Positions 58,939 through 64,000 of a DNA stretch of 64,000 bases are shown one piece after another. The notes under the pieces were generated by a model. It made no database searches. It was not told the origin of the DNA and was given only the letters and a program-made list of their open reading frames with translations. The position numbers and the translations under genes were made by a program. The number at the start of each line of letters is the position of its first letter. Within the stretch, counting starts at the first letter, position 1. Where the stretch lies: positions 54,372-118,371 of the forward strand of contig CAJYYA010000002.1 in assembly GCA_913778905.1 (NCBI GenBank), written 5' to 3'. Origin of the DNA: an uncultured Naasia sp. (lineage in GTDB: Bacteria; Actinomycetota; Actinomycetes; Actinomycetales; Microbacteriaceae).

Positions 58939-59816
58939 AGGTCCAGGTCTCCTTCGAGGGGGTCGGCGGCATGCGAAGCGGATGGCGCACCGGGGAGGGC
59001 GACCGGGACGACGCCCGCGGCCGCACGAGCCGCAGCGACGGAACGCACCCGGTCACGCGACCTGTCCTCGTCCTCGCGGCGCACCTCGTCGCGGACTCGA
59101 TCGACGTGTTGGAGGGAGCGCAGCCCACGCTCCAGATGCCACTGCGTGTAGGCGGCCACCACGCCGCTGGCCTGCGAACGGGCGCGATCGTCCGAGGCCT
59201 CGGCATGCACCCAATCGCCGGCCAGCAGTGCCCCGAGGAGTTCGACGACCTCGAGCGTGAGGCGCGGGGTCCCCGGAGGCGCCACCTCGTCGGCGACGAC
59301 TCCGCCGAGCTGCACGACGAAGGCCGAGTGCGGTCCGGGCTCCCCGGTCACCGCACAGTCATCGAAGCTCGGCGCCCATCCTGCGATCGAGAGGGCGCGG
59401 AGGAGGTAGGAGTCGAGCGTGAGACCCGGCCCGTGCTCGCGGCGCGAGAGGGAGCGGAGTGCACCGACGAGGAGCAGATACTGCTGCAGCGAACCCTCGG
59501 TCTCGGTGATCCGGTCGGCGGTCTCGACCATCGCGGTCGCTGCCGTGTAGCTCGCGTAGTCGCCGGCGATGACGGCGCCGTAGGAGGCCAGTGACTCCAC
59601 CTGTGTCACGGTGTCGAGGTTCCGGCCTTCGAAGAACTGGGCATCGACCACCATGAACGGTTCGAGCCGTGAGCCGAACTTCGATGAGGTGCGTCGCACG
59701 CCTTTGGCGACGGCGCGGATCTTGCCGTGCTGCCGCGAGAGGAGTGTCACGATCCGGTCCGCCTCGCCCAGCTTGTGGGTACGCAGCACCACAGCTTCAT
59801 CGCGATAGACCGGCAC
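58935..59816 (-). CDS. recO: DNA repair protein RecO
   Basis: This 293-residue protein has an N-terminal OB-fold ([42 protein letters not shown]) and a C-terminal helical domain. It loads RecA with RecR in recombinational repair. The zinc-finger region usually has four Cys, but only one is seen here ([15 protein letters not shown]); the partner Cys sites are replaced. The C-terminal tail of about 50 residues is Arg/Asp- and Ala-rich and longer than typical. The start is clear. Confidence 0.93.
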   Translation of the reverse strand: MPVYRDEAVVLRTHKLGEADRIVTLLSRQHGKIRAVAKGVRRTSSKFGSRLEPFMVVDAQFFEGRNLDTVTQVESLASYGAVIAGDYASYTAATAMVETADRITETEGSLQQYLLLVGALRSLSRREHGPGLTLDSYLLRALSIAGWAPSFDDCAVTGEPGPHSAFVVQLGGVVADEVAPPGTPRLTLEVVELLGALLAGDWVHAEASDDRARSQASGVVAAYTQWHLERGLRSLQHVDRVRDEVRREDEDRSRDRVRSVAAARAAAGVVPVALPGAPSASHAADPLEGDLDL

Positions 59817-59880
59817 CCCTCCAGTATCGACCCGCGCGACCTACTCGGCGATCGCGCATCCGCTTTGCCCTGCCCGTCTT

Positions 59881-59963
59881 GCGCTCAGCAGGAACTTCGA
59901 CACCTCAGCAGGACGAATGCGGCCGATTGAACCTGCTGGGCTGTCGAAGTTCCTGCTAAGCGC
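59881..59963. repeat. 83-bp palindromic repeat, copy 2 (family C)
   Basis: Arms of 22 nt (59881-59902, GCGCTCAGCAGGAACTTCGA-CA, and 59942-59963) are complementary with one mismatch and flank an inner CAGCAGG/CCTGCTG hairpin. Same length and landmarks as 51795-51877. It lies between recO and the HTH_42 gene and could terminate the latter's neighbour transcript. Confidence 0.7.
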
Positions 59964-59981
59964 GAGAGCGTCAGGGAGTCG

Positions 59982-61064
59982 TCAGGCCGGGCCGGGCGTC
60001 GAGTAGAACTCTTCGACGGCGGCGACGGCATCGGCGAGGGGCCCGGGAGCCGGTTGACGGACGTCGTCGAACGGGGAGACGGTCACGCGGCCGCTCGAGA
60101 GCTTCCAGGTGCCGACGGCGCGGCCGTCCAGCATCACTGTCGGCTGGGCGATCCCGTTGACCGTCATGAGGAGCCGCGTGTGCGCGGCATCGGCGGACAG
60201 GCTGCGGTCGCGGTAGCCGAGGAGCAGCTCGTCGAACGCCGGGAGCAGCTGAACCTCGACTGGCGCCTCGAGCGACTGGTCGAAGGCGCCGGGAGCCGTC
60301 CACCAGGTCACGCCGTCCACGTCGTGCGGTTCAGCGCGTCCGGCATCGCGTGCGAGCGCGAGGGCAGCCCGCGCGGAGGAGAGCGACAGTTTCGTCCACC
60401 AGGCGAGGTCCGTGGGCGTGGCGGGTCCGTGACCGACGAGGTAACGGGCACCGAGTTCTGCGAGGGCCTCGTCGCCGTCGAGTCGGGTCGGCGTCGCCAC
60501 CCATTCGTCGAGGAGCACGAGCGCGGCCTCGCGCGGTCCGACCGAAGGTCCGAAAGTCAGGGTCCCGGTCTGGCAGAGCCACCAGACGCAGTGATAGGAC
60601 CAGCCGGTGAGCATCGTGATGCCCTCGTCTTCGAAGGCCGCGATCAGCTCGGCGCGCGTCATCCGCTTCCCGCCTGTGAGCCGCTCGACGGCGATCTCAC
60701 GCATCCTTTCGACCGTCTCGAGAGGCAGCTGAAGCTGCTCGCGACGCCGAGGCGCGTCGGCGGCGACGCGCGGTGTGAGGAGCTTCTGCATCCAGCCGAT
60801 GTCCGCGGCCGGGACCAGGTGCACCGTCGATCGCATCGGCCACGAACGGACGACGTCGCCCCGCTCCTGGGCCGCGTACACCTCCGACACTTGTGACCCC
60901 GGCGCGCGGATGCCGAGCGCCCACTGCGCCGCCACCGGATCCTGACCCTGCACCGCGAGCATGTGGCGCGCGGCCTCGGCAACCGTTCCGGCAGCACCGT
61001 CGGACGGGGCCGTGAGGAGTTGCGACCTCAGGCGGACGCGCAGCAGATCGGCGACAGTCACCAT
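59982..61064 (-). CDS. Winged-helix DNA-binding protein, HTH_42/AlkZ-like
   Basis: This 360-residue protein matches the HTH_42 superfamily. MLAVQGQDPVAAQWALGIRA contains the QxQD motif used by AlkZ/YcaQ glycosylases. SWPMRSTVHLVPAADIGWM follows, and then a stretch of winged helices (TRAELIAAFEDEGI, HGPATPTDLAWW). The C-terminal LLPAFDELLLGYRDRS is also conserved in the family. AlkZ unhooks interstrand crosslinks and YcaQ acts on alkylated bases; whether this member is a glycosylase or only a DNA-binding protein is not certain. ATG at 61064 is the natural start. Confidence 0.75.
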   Translation of the reverse strand: MVTVADLLRVRLRSQLLTAPSDGAAGTVAEAARHMLAVQGQDPVAAQWALGIRAPGSQVSEVYAAQERGDVVRSWPMRSTVHLVPAADIGWMQKLLTPRVAADAPRRREQLQLPLETVERMREIAVERLTGGKRMTRAELIAAFEDEGITMLTGWSYHCVWWLCQTGTLTFGPSVGPREAALVLLDEWVATPTRLDGDEALAELGARYLVGHGPATPTDLAWWTKLSLSSARAALALARDAGRAEPHDVDGVTWWTAPGAFDQSLEAPVEVQLLPAFDELLLGYRDRSLSADAAHTRLLMTVNGIAQPTVMLDGRAVGTWKLSSGRVTVSPFDDVRQPAPGPLADAVAAVEEFYSTPGPA

Positions 61065-61087
61065 CGACGGCTGGCGGAGGGGGTCGG

Positions 61088-61468
61088 TCAGGCCGCGACC
61101 GGTGCGGCCTTGGCCTCGTCGAGATTGTCGAAGCGGTAGATACCCGAGATCTCTCCGTCGCGGAGACCGAAGGCGGTGTAGTACCGGACGGGGCCGTTCT
61201 CGGCGCTCCAGTCCTCGCGCCCCGGCCAGGTGGCCTCCTGGGCGACGACGATGCCGCCGGGAATGTCGTAGGCCTCCTTCGGCATGAGGCGGATACCCGA
61301 CTCGGCGACCCACCTCCTGAGCTCGTCGCGGCCGCTGCTCGATCCACCGTCGCCGACGAGCTTGACGTCCTCGGCGCACGCACTCGCAGCGGAATCGGCG
61401 TCACCCGCGTTGACGGCGACGTGCCACACGACGATGACGGAGTCGAGGGTGGAGGTCTCGATGTTCAT
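61088..61468 (-). CDS. NTF2/SnoaL-like protein
   Basis: This 126-residue protein has helix VIVVWHVAVNAGDADSAASA, the strand CAEDVKLVGDGGSSSGRDEL with the common G-R-D, and C-terminal strands PVRYYTAFGLRDGEISGIY. It is an NTF2-like alpha+beta cone. No catalytic residues can be assigned. It is encoded 23 bp upstream of the HTH_42 gene in the same direction, so the two are probably cotranscribed. Confidence 0.75.
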   Translation of the reverse strand: MNIETSTLDSVIVVWHVAVNAGDADSAASACAEDVKLVGDGGSSSGRDELRRWVAESGIRLMPKEAYDIPGGIVVAQEATWPGREDWSAENGPVRYYTAFGLRDGEISGIYRFDNLDEAKAAPVAA

Positions 61469-61584
61469 TCCGACAGGGTGCCCCATCGCCGCGCCGGGTG
61501 CCAGTGCAGACGCCTGGTGTTCACCAAGAGAGGAACGTGAGTCGACGGCCCATCGAGTGCAGAAAGCCGCGAAGAGGCCCCACT

Positions 61585-61824
61585 CCCGCCCGTTGAGCGA
61601 AGCGAAACGCAGGGCCCCTGCGTCCGCTCCGCCGCGCTCCCCTGGTCGCTGAGGAGGGCCGCCAGGCTCGTCGCGAGACACCCCGGATGCAGCAACCGCA
61701 CGAGCCCGCCCGTTGAGCGCAGCGAAACGCAGGGCCCCTTGGCCCGCCTGTCTGTGCTCCCCCTGCCCGCTGAGGAGGGCCGCCAGGCCCGTCGCGAAGC
61801 GCCCCGGTGCAGCACTGTTTTGCC
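61585..61824. repeat. Family A repeats, two 120-bp tandem units
   Basis: Units 61585-61704 and 61705-61824 each begin CCCGCCCGTTGAGCG-AGCGA-AACGCAGGGCCCC. Both include CTGAGGAGGGCCGCCAGGC and end near a CCCCGG-TGCAGCA stretch. They lie immediately upstream of the DUF222/HNH gene and make up most of the 409-bp gap; the rest shows nothing definite. Confidence 0.85.
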
Positions 61825-61877
61825 TGCGCCTAGCGGGTTGATCACCACCGGACCCGATGTCGGAGGTCCATGGTTGA

Positions 61878-63233
61878 GTGAACGTCATGACCCCCACCCG
61901 TAGCGCTACGACCGGCACCCCCGCCGGCGAGGTCGCGCGGGTCCTCGTCGACCGGCTTGAGCAGTCAACCGTCTCCGCCCGCCGTCTGGCCGCGGAACGG
62001 TACGCGATCATCGACCAACTCCGCCAGGTAGCCGAGGCTGAGACGGGTGCGTCCTGGCACGACCCGGACGACCTGGCCTGGCGTGACCTACGCGCGGAAG
62101 TCGCCGCCGTCATCCATATCCACGAGAAAGCAGCGCAAGCGCAGCTGGACACCGCACGCCGGCTCGTGCACGACTTCCCCACCACCCTCGATGGGATGCA
62201 AGACGGGACCGTGTCCGAACGGCACGCGCAAATCCTCGTCCGCGAAGCCACCGGACTCTCACCGGACTGGTTCACCGAATACGAAACACGCTTGCTGCCC
62301 TCCGCGGCTCTGTTGATTCCAACCCGGTTCGAGAAACTCGCCCGCGAAATCCGGGCCTCCCTCGAACCCGAGGCACTCATCCAGCGGCACCAGGAAGCAC
62401 TCGCGGACCGCCGGATCGCTGTTGAGGCAGCACCCGATGGGATGGCCTGGTTCGGAGCGCTCCTCTCCGCCGAGGACGCCATCGGAGCAGCAGCCGCCGT
62501 CACCGGCATCGCTAAGGGCCTGAAGGTCGGGGATGAGCAGCGCACTCTCGCGCAGATCGAAGCGGACGTGTTCCGTGACCTCCTCGTCGACGCAACCGGG
62601 GTCACTCCCCCACCCACAGACGCCACCGCGCCCGTGCCGTCACCCGGCGCCCGTCGCGGTGTGCGCGCGGAAGTGCTCGTGCACGTCCCGGTGATGACAG
62701 CGATGGGCACGAGCGACGACGCTGCAGTTCTGGACGGCTACGGACCCATCGACGCCGACACCGCCCGCCAGCTCTGCGCCGACGCACCCGGGTTCATCCG
62801 CGTCCTCACCGACCCCGAGGACGGGGCCACCCTCTCTTTCGGACGCACCACCTACCGGGTCCCCGCAGAACTCAAGCGCTACCTCCGGGTGAGAGACGAG
62901 GTGTGCCGGTTCGTTGGCTGCACCCGCTCCGCGAGCCTGTGCGACATCGACCACACCATCCCCTGGGCAGAAGACGGAGAAACGGTCGAAACGAACCTCG
63001 CCCACCTCTGCCGAGGACACCACCGACTCAAAGAACGCGGCAGATGGCGGATACGGCACGACCCCGGCGGAACACTGAAATGGACCTCCCCCACCGGACA
63101 CACCTACCAGACACGCCCAGCACAACGAGCGCTCGGACGACGAACACCCGTCAGGGTCGGGGCACCACCACGGGCGATGACTCAATGGTTACTGGCGAAC
63201 GCTTCACCAACGGGTGACGAGCCCGGGTTCTGA
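61878..63233 (+). CDS. DUF222/HNH endonuclease-domain protein (13E12 family)
   Basis: This 451-residue protein has an N-terminal helical DUF222 region (about residues 15-300). The HNH part is VCRFVGCTRSASLCDIDHT, TVETNLAHLCRGHHRLKE. CxxxxC, DHT and the CRGHH cluster give the metal and catalytic residues. The 13E12 family is repeated in many actinobacterial genomes, is often phage- or mobile-element-linked and has unknown function. The GTG start has GGAGGT 10 nt upstream; ATG at 61887 is an alternative. Dense family A repeats flank it on both sides, which is notable. Codon use is somewhat less GC-rich than in neighbours. Confidence 0.9.
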   Translation: MNVMTPTRSATTGTPAGEVARVLVDRLEQSTVSARRLAAERYAIIDQLRQVAEAETGASWHDPDDLAWRDLRAEVAAVIHIHEKAAQAQLDTARRLVHDFPTTLDGMQDGTVSERHAQILVREATGLSPDWFTEYETRLLPSAALLIPTRFEKLAREIRASLEPEALIQRHQEALADRRIAVEAAPDGMAWFGALLSAEDAIGAAAAVTGIAKGLKVGDEQRTLAQIEADVFRDLLVDATGVTPPPTDATAPVPSPGARRGVRAEVLVHVPVMTAMGTSDDAAVLDGYGPIDADTARQLCADAPGFIRVLTDPEDGATLSFGRTTYRVPAELKRYLRVRDEVCRFVGCTRSASLCDIDHTIPWAEDGETVETNLAHLCRGHHRLKERGRWRIRHDPGGTLKWTSPTGHTYQTRPAQRALGRRTPVRVGAPPRAMTQWLLANASPTGDEPGF

Positions 63234-63250
63234 ACCCGCGGCACTGTCCC

Positions 63251-63605
63251 TTCATTTCGCTGCGCTCAATGGGCGGGGTGACGCTTCCACCCCGGGCCGT
63301 TTCGCGGCGCTGCGCGCACCTCAACGACCGGTACGCTCCCGCCCGTTGAGCGAAGCGAAACGCAGGGGCAACCCGGGCCGCCAGCCAGGACTCGACGACC
63401 TGCCCTTCATTTCGCTGCGCTCAATGGGCGGGGCTCCACCGTCACCCCGGGTCGTTTCGCGGCGCTGCGCGCACCTCAACGACCGACAGCGAGACTCCCC
63501 GAACCTGCCCCGCCCGTTGAGCGGAGCGAAACGCAGGGGCAACTGGGCGACCACGCAGGACTCGATGCGCCCCATCCTTCATTTCGCTGCGCTCAATGGG
63601 CGGAG
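63251..63605. repeat. Family A repeat cluster, two large units plus a third start
   Basis: TTCATTTCGCTGCGCTCAAT-GGGCGG occurs at 63251, 63406 and 63578, giving units of about 155 and 172 bp. Within each unit there is CACCCCGGG-CGTTTCGCGG then GCGCTGCGCGCACCTCAACG, and an inverted core CCCGCCCGTTGAGCG-AGCGA-AACGCAGGGG. It lies immediately downstream of the DUF222/HNH gene and fills the gap to the next gene. Confidence 0.88.
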
Positions 63606-63658
63606 GACACGGGTGGGAGGGCGCTCGGGCAGCGGGCGCCATGCCGGAAGATAAGGGT

Positions 63659-64000
63659 GTGACCGACGCGATAAGCATCCCGCTCTGGGTGGACCTGCTC
63701 GCAATCTCGGTCGCCGGGGCACAGGGCGCACTCCTCGCAGCCGACCTGCGCGACCGCCAGCTCGACCTGCTCGGCGTCGCCATCGTCGGAACCGCCACCG
63801 CCCTCGGCGGCGGGTTCCTGCGCGACGTGCTGCTCGGTATCACCCCCGCCACACTCGGCTCCAACTGGTACCTGCCCGTCGCCGTCTTCTCGGCGCTCAT
63901 CGGCATGCTCCTCCACCAGGTGTTCAAACACCTCGACTGGACCATCACCGTCCTCGACGCTCTCACCATCGGCCTCTTCGGCGCGATCGGAACAGCCAAG
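63659..64000 (+). CDS. TRIC/UPF0126-type membrane protein, N-terminal part
   Basis: The gene runs off the right edge after 114 codons. The visible part has three to four hydrophobic spans. The family motif GTATALGGGFLRDVLLG matches the YadS/UPF0126 (glycine-transporter-like, TRIC-type) repeat, and a second span begins WYLPVAVFSALIGMLLH. Prokaryotic TRIC proteins conduct monovalent cations; family members have also been annotated as glycine transporters. GTG at 63659 has GGAAGATAAGG upstream; an in-frame ATG at 63641 would add six residues. Confidence 0.8.
   Translation, partial: MTDAISIPLWVDLLAISVAGAQGALLAADLRDRQLDLLGVAIVGTATALGGGFLRDVLLGITPATLGSNWYLPVAVFSALIGMLLHQVFKHLDWTITVLDALTIGLFGAIGTAK

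Noticed and set aside
61088..62710. 540-codon leftward frame spanning the NTF2-like gene and the DUF222 region
   Set aside because: Only the C-terminal 126 residues form a credible protein. The remainder is antisense to the DUF222/HNH gene and repeat DNA.
63321..63575. Small open frames inside family A repeats (with LRFASLNGR or ERSEMKG-like peptides)
   Set aside because: The frames recur wherever the repeat occurs, on both strands and in different phases, and have no ribosome sites; they are by-products of the repeat sequence.
63251..63605. CRISPR array
   Set aside because: Repeats are long, irregularly spaced, partly inverted and occur in many intergenic sites; there are no uniform spacers and no cas genes.

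Overview
The window reads as chromosome from a high-GC actinobacterium of the family Microbacteriaceae, most likely Microbacterium or a close relative. The evidence is a GC content around 70 percent, dense GTG and ATG starts with 4-bp stop/start overlaps, a DUF222/HNH (13E12-type) gene, the recO-uppS, dgt-dus and nrtR-nadABC-nifS arrangements, and actinobacterial glyS and dnaG. No rRNA, CRISPR array or intact transposase was seen.

Layout. (1) Bases 1-4966 are the end of an integrated phage or phage-like element. A leftward string of tiny overlapping genes (excisionase-like, Zn-finger, membrane and HTH proteins, HNH, small terminase, start of large terminase) diverges from a rightward repressor-like HTH gene. 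That gene runs into the 3' half of tRNA-Asn(GTT) at 4928-5000, which is the presumed attachment site. (2) 5104-14023 holds a lactonase-like propeller, a D-2-hydroxyacid dehydrogenase, an orphan peptide-type ABC ATPase and a complete oligopeptide/dipeptide ABC importer. (3) 14224-20799 is housekeeping: dnaG, a GNAT enzyme, an MpaB-like oxygenase, dgt, a dihydrouridine synthase and a YbaK-type deacylase. (4) 21068-28977 is carbohydrate metabolism: a GH13 trehalose-synthase-like enzyme, then a LacI-controlled ABC importer with a GH51 arabinofuranosidase. (5) 29079-29923 is a DsbA/FrnE oxidoreductase coupled to a 55-residue two-cysteine peptide.

(6) 30050-41053 is a methionine-salvage island: mtnA-mtnK-mtnC-mtnB on the + strand, a ribose-type ABC importer with a second MtnK on the - strand, and mtnD. 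(7) 41369-48173 is a BMP-type nucleoside ABC importer with a nucleoside hydrolase and a DszC/SfnB-like flavin monooxygenase. Regions 6 and 7 together could take up nucleosides or methylthioribose and return the sulfur to methionine (inference). (8) 48348-51769 holds glyS, a self-contained transcription unit for a 35-residue protein, rtcB and a small membrane protein. (9) 51889-57424 is an NAD operon headed by an NrtR-like regulator with its own operator: nrtR-nadA-nadB-nadC-nifS. (10) 57488-61468 holds a membrane protein, uppS, recO, an HTH_42/AlkZ-like protein and an NTF2-like protein. (11) 61878 to the end holds a DUF222/HNH gene flanked by repeat clusters, and the start of a TRIC/UPF0126 membrane protein.

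Noncoding gaps are rich in repeats. Family A is built on a core like CCCGCCCGTTGAGCGAAGCG, family B on GAGTAGCGGAGCGTATCGAG. There is also an 83-bp palindromic element in two copies and a GGGTATTCCGG hairpin in two copies. Several clear stem-loop terminators separate operons.
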